Shown here piece by piece: positions 19,401 through 26,897 of a DNA stretch of 64,000 bases. This DNA is from Mycobacterium sp. IS-1590 (lineage in GTDB: Bacteria; Actinomycetota; Actinomycetes; Mycobacteriales; Mycobacteriaceae), in NCBI RefSeq assembly GCF_001500025.1, contig NZ_LQIW01000045.1:124001-188000 (forward strand), in the 5' to 3' direction. The notes under the pieces were generated by a model. The model did not search any database. It was not told the DNA's origin and saw only the letters and a program-made list of their open reading frames with translations. Position numbers and translations under genes: made by a program. Position 1 is the first letter of the stretch. Each line of letters begins with the position of its first letter.

Positions 19401-19479
19401 GTGGCCGTCGCGAGCCGCGGGCGCGCGATGGCGCACCCCGGCAGTGTCGTCCAGTCGAGCGGGGGCGGATACCTTGTGA
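16465..19479 (+). CDS. mmpL10: MmpL10-type RND lipid transporter
   Basis: A 1004-residue inner-membrane transporter of the mycobacterial MmpL/RND family. One N-terminal transmembrane helix (about residues 12-32) is followed by a periplasmic domain, a first helical bundle with the proton-relay motif GAGTDYAVFL near 252, a large second periplasmic domain rich in coiled-coil-like helices, and a second bundle with VGADYNMLFV near 886. The long second periplasmic domain is typical of MmpL10. Its known role in TPP assembly is export of the diacyltrehalose precursor across the inner membrane. GAGGA precedes the ATG. Its stop overlaps the fadD24 start (GTGA), suggesting translational coupling. Confidence 0.95.
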   Translation: MRRLADLVVRWPWVVIGVWLAMVVALPLTVPSLGEMAQKHPLSILPADAPSSVTAARMAEAFGESGSDDLLLVALVNESGLTPADEATYRKLVDALRDNVTDVESVQDFIATPQLRPFLTSQDKTTWVLPVSLKGELGTPRAFDSFNRVSDLIEQNVAGGSVAAYLTGPAATVADLTVAGENDRLPIEIAIAVMVLGVLLLVYRNVVTMLLPLATIGSSLLIAQAVVAGFSELTGAGVSNQSIVFLSAIMAGAGTDYAVFLISRYHDYVRSGEGFDHAVKAAMISIGKVITASAATVGVTFLLLSFAQMGVFRTVGVSSAIGIGIAYLAGVTLLPAILVLAGPRGWVKPRRELTARFWRRSGARIVRRPVPHLVASLLVLALLAGIAVFADYNYDDRKVLPASAPSSVGYAALESHFPINQSIPEYILIQSPHDLRTPRALADLEQMASRVAQLEDVGMVSGITRPVGEVPMEFRATFQAGIVGDRLADGSAQIGQRSGELNELRDGADTLADSLADVRGQINAIAPSIQDLVDTFSSVRTEYGGDKLVRDVETAAKLVASINALGNSMGVNFRAVRDLFAWIGPVLTALQGNAVCDANPSCVDTRNQFQRLTAAREDGTLDEMNGLAQELQGVEDRQTLNEAVTKLNAAMASVARAVNTMGLDQPGGPQRGLTDLQRGANRLATGSREVAGGVDELVKQVKVIAAGLNEASTFLLTMRSNASDPSQAGFNIPPEVLNLPDFKKAAAAYISPDGRSVRYLVQTKLNPFSAEAMDQVDEIQDIARGAQPNTALADATISMGGFPAALRDTRDYYQQDIRFIIVATLIVVLLTLMVLLRAIIAPLYLVGSVVVSYFAALGIGVLTFQLLLGQELHWSVPPLAFVVLIAVGADYNMLFVSRLRDESPHSVRYGVIRTLGSTGGVITAAGLIFAASMAGLLFSSIGIVVQGGFVIGIGILLDTFVVRTITVPAVAALVGRANWWPSRAAGARWRTPAVSSSRAGADTL

Positions 19480-21218
19480 CCGCGTCGAATTCCTCGGTCC
19501 TGTCGATGCTGCACGGTCGCGCAGGCATGCGCCCCGACGACGTCGCCTTCGGCTTCACCGACTACACGCGCGACCCGGCAGGTGTTCGCGAAACACTCAC
19601 CTGGTCGCGACTGGCGCGGCGCACCGTCAACGTCGCCCGTGAGCTTCGGCGGTACGGCTCGACCGGCGACAGGGCTGTGATCCTCGCCCCGCAGGGGTTG
19701 GAGTACATCCTGGCGTTCCTGGGGTCGATGCAGGCGGCGCTCATCGCGGTGCCGCTGCCGTTGCCACACCCCGGTTCGGGGCATGACCGGGTGAGTTCGG
19801 TGCTCGCCGACACCCAGCCCACCGTCGTGCTCACGACGTCGGCCGCCGCCGGCGACGTCGGCGACTTCATCGATCGGTCACGTCTGGACGTGGTGCCCAA
19901 GCTCGTCGAGATCGACACACTCGAGCTGGACGCCGAGCCCGACACCGCCGCCGGTCCGCTCGAGCTTCCCGATATCGCATACTTGCAATACAGTTCGGGC
20001 TCAACGAGATCGCCGACGGGAGTCAAGATCTCCCACCGCAACCTCACGTTGAACTTCGAGCAGTTGATGCGGGAGTTCTTCGCTTACTCACCGCTGCCGC
20101 CCGACGCCACGCTGGTTTCGTGGCTGCCCTTCTACCACGACATGGGGCTGGTGCTGGGGGTCTGCGCACCCATCCTGTGCGGGCGACGCGCCGAGTTGAT
20201 GAGTCCCCTCGCGTTCCTGGAGCAGCCGGCCCGCTGGGTGCGAGCGCTGGCCGAGAACCCACACGCGTGGTCGTCGGCGCCGAACTTCGCGTTCGATCTG
20301 GCCGCCCGCAGGACAACCGACGACGACCTGGCCGGGCTCGACCTCGGCGGCGTGGTCGGCATCATCAGCGGTGCTGAACGGGTGGAGCCGGCGACATTGC
20401 ACCGATTCGTCGATCGCTTCGCGCACTTCGACTTTCGTGATCACATGATGCGCCCCGCCTACGGGCTGGCCGAGGCGACGGTCTTCGTCGCGACGGGAAC
20501 GTGGGACGAAGGCTCGCCCGCGGGCCATTTCGACGCCGAGGAACTCGGTGTCGGCCGGGTCCTGCCCTGTGCGCCGGGCAGCGGCACGGCTCTGGTCAGA
20601 TACCGCGTGCCGCAGTCGCCGTCGCTGCGAATCGTCGACAGCGAGACCTGCCGCGAGTGCCCGCAGGACGCGGTCGGGGAGATCTGGGTGCACGGCGAGA
20701 ACGTCTCCGACGGGTATTGGGGTGGGCGACTCGACGGGCAGAGTGGTTTCGGGGCAGCACTCGTCGACCCGTCACCGGGCACGCCGGAGGGGCCGTGGTT
20801 GCGGACCGGTGACCTCGGATTCATCCACGGCGGTGAGCTTTTCGTCGTCGGCCGCATCAAGGACCTGCTGATCATCCGGGGTCGCAACCATTACCCGGAG
20901 GACATCGAGGCGACGGTGCAGGACCTCACCGGCGGGCGGGTCGCGGCGATCGGGGTCGGGGGCGCCGGCACCGAACGTCTGGTCACGATCCTCGAGCTCA
21001 AGAAGCCCGACGACCTCGACGACGAGGCGATCCGTCGACTGGCCGCGCTCAAAAGCGAAGTGAAGGCGGCGATTTCGAACGCGCACGGCCTGAGCGTCGA
21101 GGACATCGTGCTGGTGGCTGCCGGTGCGATCCCCACGACCACCAGCGGCAAGATCCGGCGGGCCGCCTGCGTCGAGCTTTATCGACAGAATCAATTCGCG
21201 CGATTGGACTCCAAATGA
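19476..21218 (+). CDS. fadD24: FadD24-type fatty acyl-AMP ligase
   Basis: A 580-residue fatty acyl-AMP ligase of the FadD23/FadD24/FadD32 group, which activates fatty acids as acyl-adenylates and loads them onto a partner PKS. The P-loop-like motif YLQYSSGSTRSPTGVKISH is near residue 170, YGLAEATVFV near 330 and the C-terminal GRIKDLLIIRGRNHYPEDIE region is present. The start is taken as the GTG at 19476, whose bases overlap the mmpL10 stop as GTGA; the frame extends upstream inside mmpL10 but that part is not homologous. In the TPP pathway it would prime the PKS with a long-chain acyl starter. Confidence 0.93.
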   Translation: MTASNSSVLSMLHGRAGMRPDDVAFGFTDYTRDPAGVRETLTWSRLARRTVNVARELRRYGSTGDRAVILAPQGLEYILAFLGSMQAALIAVPLPLPHPGSGHDRVSSVLADTQPTVVLTTSAAAGDVGDFIDRSRLDVVPKLVEIDTLELDAEPDTAAGPLELPDIAYLQYSSGSTRSPTGVKISHRNLTLNFEQLMREFFAYSPLPPDATLVSWLPFYHDMGLVLGVCAPILCGRRAELMSPLAFLEQPARWVRALAENPHAWSSAPNFAFDLAARRTTDDDLAGLDLGGVVGIISGAERVEPATLHRFVDRFAHFDFRDHMMRPAYGLAEATVFVATGTWDEGSPAGHFDAEELGVGRVLPCAPGSGTALVRYRVPQSPSLRIVDSETCRECPQDAVGEIWVHGENVSDGYWGGRLDGQSGFGAALVDPSPGTPEGPWLRTGDLGFIHGGELFVVGRIKDLLIIRGRNHYPEDIEATVQDLTGGRVAAIGVGGAGTERLVTILELKKPDDLDDEAIRRLAALKSEVKAAISNAHGLSVEDIVLVAAGAIPTTTSGKIRRAACVELYRQNQFARLDSK

Positions 21219-22351
21219 AGAGGCTTCTCGCTCTCGGCGCTGCGTTGAGCGCCTTCGGCGCCACGGGTTGTCTCGGGCTCGGGATCGCGGTGGCCGACGA
21301 GCCGCCACCGCCGCCGAAACCCGCCCCGCCGGCCGACGGCCCGCGGCTGGGGACACCCGGCCGAGCGTATGCGCTGGGCGGCGCCCACGTGCTGGGCATC
21401 CCCTACGACGAATACATCATGCGCACCGGCGCGGACTGGTTCCCCGGACTGGACCGGCAGATCGTCGACTACCCCGCCGGGCAGGTGCAGGGCCACACCC
21501 TGGAGCGGTTGTTCCCGGGCATCGGCGGGTTCGGGGACCGCTATGTGCCGGGTCTCGGTCTCGACGGCCCCAGCGTCGGCGAGTCCGTCGACGTCGGCAC
21601 TCCCAACGTCATCAACGCGATCCGGGAGGGCGGCCAGGGCACCGTGATCGGTCTGTCCGAGGGCGCGATGGTGCTCAACGACGTGCAGGCCAAACTGGCC
21701 TACGATCCCGCCGCACCGCCGCCGGACCAGCTGAGTTTCGCGATGTACGGCGACCCGGTGGCGCGGCATGCGTTCGGCGAGAGCTTCCTGACCCAGATGT
21801 TCCCGGTGGGCGCCGTGGTGCCGTCGCTGGATTACCGGATCCCGCCGCCGGTCGAAAGCCAGTACGACACGTACCAGTTCGTGTCGGCCTACGACAGCAT
21901 CGCCGACTGGCCGGACCGTCCGGACAACTGGATCTCGGTGGCCAACGCGATCGTCGGGTTGGCCACCGGTCACACCGCGGTAGCGTTCACCGAGCCCAGC
22001 ATGGTGCCACCGCAGAACATCCGCACGACCGTGAACTCGCGCGGGGCGAAGACCACGACGTTCATGATCCCCGAAGAACATCTGCCGCTGGTGTTGCCGT
22101 TCAAGTACCTCGGCGTGGAAAAGGAGACGCTGAACAAGCTCGACGCAGTGCTCAAGCCCTACGTCGACGCCGGCTATTCGCGTCACGACAATCCGCTGAC
22201 CGCGCCCATCACGGTGGATCCGGTCAACGGCTACGACCCCGCGGAGGTCACCGCGCCCGCCACCCAGGCCGCCTTCGGCGGTGGCGCAGACCCGATCTCG
22301 CAGCTGCTCTCCGGGCTGCAGTACGTGCTGAACAACCAGCCCGAGCCGTGA
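21215..22351 (+). CDS. pE: PE-PPE-domain serine acyltransferase of TPP assembly
   Basis: A 378-residue exported protein. It has an N-terminal signal sequence (MKRLLALGAALSAFG..., cleavage plausible after AVA near residue 27) and a PE-PPE-type alpha/beta-hydrolase domain. The nucleophile elbow is GLSEG with Ser148, in VIGLSEGAMVL. There is no PE or PPE N-terminal domain. In the TPP pathway the PE protein catalyses the last steps in the outer envelope, transferring phleic acyl groups onto trehalose. Its start overlaps the fadD24 stop as ATGA. A Cys in ATGC at about residue 19 could form a weak lipobox, so lipidation cannot be excluded. It converges on the gap-like gene 12 bp downstream. Confidence 0.9.
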   Translation: MKRLLALGAALSAFGATGCLGLGIAVADEPPPPPKPAPPADGPRLGTPGRAYALGGAHVLGIPYDEYIMRTGADWFPGLDRQIVDYPAGQVQGHTLERLFPGIGGFGDRYVPGLGLDGPSVGESVDVGTPNVINAIREGGQGTVIGLSEGAMVLNDVQAKLAYDPAAPPPDQLSFAMYGDPVARHAFGESFLTQMFPVGAVVPSLDYRIPPPVESQYDTYQFVSAYDSIADWPDRPDNWISVANAIVGLATGHTAVAFTEPSMVPPQNIRTTVNSRGAKTTTFMIPEEHLPLVLPFKYLGVEKETLNKLDAVLKPYVDAGYSRHDNPLTAPITVDPVNGYDPAEVTAPATQAAFGGGADPISQLLSGLQYVLNNQPEP

Positions 22352-22363
22352 GTCGGGCGCTCC

Positions 22364-23032
22364 TCAGAGCCCGGCGAACCCGACCGCGAGGAGCGCGCAG
22401 CCGATGAGGGCGAGCAGGGCGCCGATGCCGCGGCGGCCTTGCGCGCGCAGCCAGTCGTAGAGCGTCGACATCGCTGCGCGGGTGCGGTCGGGGGCCACCA
22501 GGTAACACAGCAGCGGAATCTCGACGAGCGCGAAAGCCACCACGTTGAACAGCACCAGCGCGCTCAGCTGGGTGGCGGTCGCGGCGCCGGAGGCGACGAT
22601 CAGCGCGAGCGCGGCGAGGTAGTCGACGGACGGCAGCGCGATGCCCAGGCCCGCGACGCCCGCCGTCCACAACGACCGGCCTTCGAGCACCCGCCGAGCG
22701 CGACCGGCGAGTGGTCCGACCCGGGCTTCGGCCACGCTCGCCGCTTCCCGGCCGCGTGCCCACACGCCCGTGACGACCAGCACCGCGTTGAGCAGCAGAA
22801 CGGCGCCGACCACGATCTGCACCATCGGCAAGGTGAATCGGGCCGATCCCAGCGCGGGACGCAGCAGGAACAGCACGACGATGCCGACGAGGGTTCCCAT
22901 CACGAAGCCACCGGCGAGAAAGGCCGTCAACTGACGGGTCGGTTGCGGGCGGTTGAGCATCAGGACCGTCATCCCGACGCGAAACGGCTCCAGGCTGACG
23001 GCAACGGCCATCACCAGGAGCGGCATCCACAT
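22364..23032 (-). CDS. Gap-like (Sap family) membrane protein
   Basis: A 222-residue integral membrane protein with about six hydrophobic helices and the Sap/GAP-family N-terminus (MWMPLLVMAVAVSLEPFRVG). Proteins of this family assist surface transport of mycobacterial glycolipids; the founding member, Gap, is needed to move glycopeptidolipids. Its place immediately after pE suggests a role in TPP export, but this is inference from context. It is transcribed against pE, with only 12 bp between the stops. The start ATG at 23032 is followed directly by the first helix. Confidence 0.85.
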   Translation of the reverse strand: MWMPLLVMAVAVSLEPFRVGMTVLMLNRPQPTRQLTAFLAGGFVMGTLVGIVVLFLLRPALGSARFTLPMVQIVVGAVLLLNAVLVVTGVWARGREAASVAEARVGPLAGRARRVLEGRSLWTAGVAGLGIALPSVDYLAALALIVASGAATATQLSALVLFNVVAFALVEIPLLCYLVAPDRTRAAMSTLYDWLRAQGRRGIGALLALIGCALLAVGFAGL

Positions 23033-23213
23033 GGATCTCGTCGGTCCTCGGCCTACCGGTCAACCGCGGGTGGCTCGAGCATGGGCGTCAGGTTACCGGT
23101 TGTGCTCACCACGATCCCGACCTCCACCGGAGCCGCAGCCACGGTCGATGGCGGCCCGCTGGGTGGTCCGGACGTGGTTACCGATTGTGTGCGCGTGCGA
23201 AAATGGACCAGAT

Positions 23214-23702
23214 ATGAGCGCAACTGATCTCAGCCCGGCGACACTGCGCGAAGCGTTCGGGCACTTCCCGTCCGGTGTCATCGCGATCGCCGCGGAGGTG
23301 GACGGCACCCGTATCGGGCTGGCGGCCAGCACCTTCGTCCCGGTCTCGCTCGACCCGCCGCTGGTGTCGTTCTGCGTCCAAAACACCTCGGAGACCTGGC
23401 CCAGGCTCGAGAATCTCCCGTCACTGGGGATCAGCGTGCTCGGCGAGGCCCACGATGAAGCCGCGCGAACGCTGGCCGCCAAGACCGGTGATCGGTTCGC
23501 CGGTCTGCACACCGTGTCGCGTCAGTCGGGCGCGGTCTTCATCGACGGCACCGCGGTTTGGCTGGAGAGCGCGATCGAGCAACTGGTCCCCGCGGGCGAT
23601 CACACGATCGTGATCCTGCGGGTCTGCGATATTACGGTGCACGACAACGTCGCACCGATCGTGTTTCACCGCAGCACGTTCCGCCGCCTCAACAGCGGGT
23701 GA
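23214..23702 (+). CDS. Flavin reductase-like FMN-binding protein
   Basis: A 162-residue protein of the flavin reductase / pyridoxamine-oxidase-like split-barrel family, the same length as the M. tuberculosis homologue next to the sdh1 operon (Rv0245). The motif GVIAIAAEVDGTRIGLAAST followed by SLDPPLVSFC is the standard FMN-binding N-terminal part. It probably reduces flavin with NAD(P)H, possibly for a monooxygenase partner; no partner gene is adjacent. The ATG at 23214 is chosen because the frame upstream has no family similarity. It is read divergently from the gap-like gene. Confidence 0.9.
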   Translation: MSATDLSPATLREAFGHFPSGVIAIAAEVDGTRIGLAASTFVPVSLDPPLVSFCVQNTSETWPRLENLPSLGISVLGEAHDEAARTLAAKTGDRFAGLHTVSRQSGAVFIDGTAVWLESAIEQLVPAGDHTIVILRVCDITVHDNVAPIVFHRSTFRRLNSG

Positions 23703-23756
23703 TCCCGGTGCGCAACCGGTCATCCAGCGAGCGGAAGCACACCGGACTGGCCGAGG

Positions 23757-23918
23757 TCAGGGCCGCGCGCTGAGCTCCTCGCGATACCCGGCAACCCGCC
23801 GCTCCAGCTCGTCGGCGTCGGCGGCTCGGCCTTCTTTGCGGGCGAGGACCGCGCGGGTACTGAGCTCGCGGATCGCGGTGCGAATGTCGTTGATGCTATG
23901 CGGGTGTCGAAGTGCCAC
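23757..23918 (-). CDS. Small conserved-type protein, 53 residues, function unknown
   Basis: A short frame read from a GTG at 23918 to a TGA at 23757, preceded by AAAGG at a good distance. The product (MALRHPHSINDIRTAIRELS, then TRAVLARKEGRAADADELER, then a short tail) is charged and strongly helical, with a heptad-like pattern that could form a short coiled coil. It has no cysteine cluster, membrane segment or signal sequence. Codon use is typical of the neighbours, with G/C at most third positions. It lies downstream of the sdh1 operon and a terminator hairpin, and converges on the flavin reductase gene. Function unknown. Confidence 0.6.
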   Translation of the reverse strand: MALRHPHSINDIRTAIRELSTRAVLARKEGRAADADELERRVAGYREELSARP

Positions 23919-24003
23919 GATGCAACCTTTCGTCGTTGATTGGCCGCTACCCGCAGGGTACCTACGTATCCGTGGATGTGTATGCCTCGGCGGAAAGCCT
24001 TAA

Positions 24004-24042
24004 CGGGTTGATCGCACGCACCTGGTGCATGCGATCAACCCG
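24004..24042. terminator. 13-bp stem-loop downstream of sdhB
   Basis: A perfect inverted repeat has arms CGGGTTGATCGCA (24004-24016) and TGCGATCAACCCG (24030-24042) around a 13-nt loop. It lies after the end of the leftward sdh1 operon and before the 53-residue gene. There is no U-tract, so it fits the mycobacterial stem-only type of terminator or an mRNA 3' stabiliser. Confidence 0.7.
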
Positions 24043-24053
24043 CTAGTGAGGTT

Positions 24054-24178
24054 CCGGCTCCTACCGTCGCCGGCACAAGCTGTCTTTTCCGGCTCCTAGC
24101 GTCGCCGGCACAAGCTGTCTTATCCGGCTCCTACCGTCGCCGGCACAAGCTGTCTTATCCGGCTCCTACCGTCGCCGG
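24054..24178. repeat. 35-bp tandem repeat running into the sdhB 3' end
   Basis: Units beginning CCGGCTCCTACCGTCGCCGG start at 24054, 24089, 24124 and 24159, exactly 35 bp apart. The first three are full length with a few substitutions (CCTAGC for CCTACC in the second; TTTT for TTAT at one join). The fourth is partial and contains the sdhB stop codon (CTA at 24166-24168) and its last Arg codons. Each unit has CCGGC/GCCGG arms and could fold into a small hairpin. The array therefore looks like tandem duplication of the sdhB 3' end, in the manner of a mycobacterial VNTR. Confidence 0.9.
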
Positions 24179-24918
24179 AAGAGCTTGTCGCCGAGCCACA
24201 CCACCGGGTCGTACTTGCGGTCGGCCGCCCGCTCCTTCATCGGGATCAACGCATTGTCGGTGATCTTGATGTGTTCGGGGCAGACCTCGGTGCAGCACTT
24301 GGTGATGTTGCAGTAGCCGAGACCGTGCACTTCCTGCGCGTCTTCGGCACGCCGGGAGTGCACGTCGAGGGGATGCATGTCCAGCTCGGCCTGGCGCATC
24401 AGGAACCGCGGACCGGCGAAGGCCTCTTTGTTCTCCTCGTGATCGCGGATCACGTGGCAGACGTTCTGACACAGGAAGCACTCGATGCACTTGCGGAACT
24501 CCTGCGACCGGTTGACGTCCTCCTGCGCCATTCGGTACTCGCCGGGCTGCAGGTCCTTCGGCGGCGTGAACGCCGGGATCTCCCTTGCCTTCTGATAGTT
24601 GAACGACACGTCGGTGACCAGATCGCGGATCACCGGGAAGGTCCTGAGCGGAGTCACGGTGATGACCTCGTTCTCGGCGAAGGTCGACATCCGCGTCATG
24701 CACAGCAGACGGGGCCTGCCGTTGATTTCCGCCGAGCAGGAACCGCACTTGCCCGCTTTGCAGTTCCAGCGCACGGCCAGATCGCCGGTCTGGGTCTGCT
24801 GCAGCCGGTGGATGATGTCGAGCACCACCTCACCCTCGTTGACCTCGACCTCGTAGTCCTGCAGCGCGCCGTCGTTGTCGTCGCCACGCCACACTCGCAT
24901 CTTTGCCTGGTAGCTCAT
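24166..24918 (-). CDS. sdhB: Succinate dehydrogenase 1 iron-sulfur subunit
   Basis: A 250-residue iron-sulfur subunit carrying electrons from the flavoprotein to the membrane anchor. The [2Fe-2S] ligands lie in CKAGKCGSCSAE and LLCMTRM near residues 50-75. The [4Fe-4S] and [3Fe-4S] ligands lie in CIECFLCQNVC and CNITKCCTEVCPEH. Length and order match the mycobacterial Sdh1 operon (homologue of Rv0247c). Its ATG overlaps the sdhA stop by 4 nt. The last codons and the stop are part of the 35-bp repeat unit that is tandemly repeated downstream. Confidence 0.95.
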   Translation of the reverse strand: MSYQAKMRVWRGDDNDGALQDYEVEVNEGEVVLDIIHRLQQTQTGDLAVRWNCKAGKCGSCSAEINGRPRLLCMTRMSTFAENEVITVTPLRTFPVIRDLVTDVSFNYQKAREIPAFTPPKDLQPGEYRMAQEDVNRSQEFRKCIECFLCQNVCHVIRDHEENKEAFAGPRFLMRQAELDMHPLDVHSRRAEDAQEVHGLGYCNITKCCTEVCPEHIKITDNALIPMKERAADRKYDPVVWLGDKLFRRR

Positions 24919-26864
24919 GCGTCTCTCCTAGACGAGTGGTTGGCGAGTTCTTCGGGGGTGAAGTACTTCTCCAACTCTTCGATGTCGATCAGCTCCAGCA
25001 GATCGTCGCGCATCGGCACCTGGTCCTGGCGGGTGATGCTGATGTCGGGCACCGTGGTCTCACCTTCGGCACGGCACACCAGCAGCGTCTTGCGCCACTC
25101 CGATTCCATCGACGGGTAGTCGTCGCGGGTGTGCCCGCCGCGGCTTTCGGTGCGCTCCAGCGCCGCCTTGGCGATGCACTCGCTGACCAGGATCATGTTG
25201 CGCAGGTCGATGGCCAGGTGCCAGCCCGGGTTGAAATGCCGACCGCCGTCCACCCGGACCCGCTTGTACCGCTCGCGCAGTTCCTTGAGCTTGTCGATGG
25301 CCTCGGTGACCTCGTCCGATTTACGGATGATGCCGACCAGGCTGTTCATCGTGTCCTGCAGATCCAGCTGCAGGGTGTACGGGTTCTCGGCGGCATCCCC
25401 ATTGGACGGGCCTTCGAACGGGTGCAGCGCCAACGTGGTCGATGCCTCGACCGCCGCGTCGGACACCTTCGGGCGCTCACCGAGTGCGCGCACGTAGTCG
25501 GCCGCGCCCATCCCGGCGCGCCTGCCGAACACCAGCAGGTCCGACAGCGAGTTGCCACCCAGCCGGTTGCTGCCGTGCATACCGCCGGAGCACTCACCCG
25601 CGGCGAACAACCCCGGCGTCTTGGCCGCACCGGTGTCGGGGTCGACCTCGATGCCGCCCATCACGTAGTGGCACGTCGGGCCGACCTCCATGGGCTCCTT
25701 GGTGATGTCGACCTCGGCGAGCTCCATGAATTGGTGGTACATCGACGGCAGCCGCCGCTTGATCTCCTCGGCCGGCAGGCGCGACGCGATGTCGAGGTAG
25801 ACGCCGCCGTGCGGCGTGCCGCGCTCGGCCTTCACCTCGGAGTTGATGGCGCGGGCCACCTCGTCGCGGGGCAGCAGGTCAGGGGTGCGGCGCGCGGAGT
25901 CGTTGTCCTTGAGCCACTGGTCGGCCTCCTCGATGCTCTCGGCGTACTGGCCTTTGAACACCGCGGGGATGTAGTCGAACATGAAGCGCTTGCCCTCGGA
26001 GTTCTTCAGCACTCCGCCGTCACCGCGCACACCCTCGGTGACCAGGATGCCCTTGACACTGGGCGGCCACACCATGCCGGTCGGGTGGAACTGGACGAAC
26101 TCCATGTTGATCAGCGTCGCGCCCGCGCGCAGGGCCAGCGCGTGTCCGTCGCCGGTGTACTCCCAGGAGTTCGACGTCACCTTGTAGGACTTGCCGATGC
26201 CGCCGGTCGCCAAGACCACCGCCGGTGCCTCGAACAGGACGAAGTTGCCGCCCTCGCGGTAGTAGCCGAACGCCCCGGCAATCCGATCCCCGTCCTTGAT
26301 CAGGTCGGTGATCGTCGTCTCGTGGAAGACCCGGATGCGGGCCTCGTAGTCGCCGAACTCCTCCTTGTCCTCCTGCTGCAGGGAGACGATCTTCTGCTGC
26401 AGGGTCCGGATGATCTCCAGGCCGGTGCGGTCACCGACATGCGCCAGCCGCGGATAGGTGTGCCCGCCGAAGTTGCGCTGGCTGATCCGTCCGTCTTTGG
26501 TGCGGTCGAACAGCGCGCCGTAGGTCTCCAGCTCCCACACCCGGTCCGGGGCTTCCTTGGCGTGCAACTCGGCCATGCGCCAGTTGTTGAGGAACTTCCC
26601 GCCGCGCATGGTGTCCTTGAAGTGGACCTGCCAGTTGTCCTTGGGGTTCGCGTTGCCCATCGCCGCCGCGCAGCCGCCCTCGGCCATCACCGTATGGGCC
26701 TTGCCGAACAACGACTTCGTGATCACCGCGACCTTCAGGCCGCGTTCGCGTGCCTCGATGACCGCGCGCAAACCCGCGCCGCCGGCGCCGATGACCACGA
26801 CGTCGTAGGAATGTCGCTCTATTTCCGATGAGCCGCTTGCGCGAAGAGCATCAGATCCCGCCAT
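24915..26864 (-). CDS. sdhA: Succinate dehydrogenase 1 flavoprotein subunit
   Basis: A 649-residue flavoprotein that oxidises succinate to fumarate. The FAD dinucleotide fold is DVVVIGAGGAGLRAVIEA near residue 20. The covalent-FAD His lies in KAHTVMAEGGCAAAMG. Substrate-site motifs QFHPTGMVWPP and MHGSNRLGGNSLSD are present. It is closely similar to mycobacterial Sdh1 (Rv0248c homologue, 646 residues). Between it and the membrane-subunit gene are 33 bp; its stop overlaps sdhB. The complex feeds the menaquinone pool. Confidence 0.96.
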   Translation of the reverse strand: MAGSDALRASGSSEIERHSYDVVVIGAGGAGLRAVIEARERGLKVAVITKSLFGKAHTVMAEGGCAAAMGNANPKDNWQVHFKDTMRGGKFLNNWRMAELHAKEAPDRVWELETYGALFDRTKDGRISQRNFGGHTYPRLAHVGDRTGLEIIRTLQQKIVSLQQEDKEEFGDYEARIRVFHETTITDLIKDGDRIAGAFGYYREGGNFVLFEAPAVVLATGGIGKSYKVTSNSWEYTGDGHALALRAGATLINMEFVQFHPTGMVWPPSVKGILVTEGVRGDGGVLKNSEGKRFMFDYIPAVFKGQYAESIEEADQWLKDNDSARRTPDLLPRDEVARAINSEVKAERGTPHGGVYLDIASRLPAEEIKRRLPSMYHQFMELAEVDITKEPMEVGPTCHYVMGGIEVDPDTGAAKTPGLFAAGECSGGMHGSNRLGGNSLSDLLVFGRRAGMGAADYVRALGERPKVSDAAVEASTTLALHPFEGPSNGDAAENPYTLQLDLQDTMNSLVGIIRKSDEVTEAIDKLKELRERYKRVRVDGGRHFNPGWHLAIDLRNMILVSECIAKAALERTESRGGHTRDDYPSMESEWRKTLLVCRAEGETTVPDISITRQDQVPMRDDLLELIDIEELEKYFTPEELANHSSRRDA

Positions 26865-26897
26865 TAAGTAAACCTCACTACCGTTTGGAAAAGGCTG

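Noticed and set aside
24054..24178. Repeat array considered as a CRISPR
   Set aside because: Units abut with a constant 35-bp period and no unique spacers, and the array merges into the sdhB coding end; this is a tandem repeat.
24903..26831. Rightward open frame (642 codons) opposite sdhA
   Set aside because: Antisense to sdhA, whose motifs are all intact; no motif in the translation.
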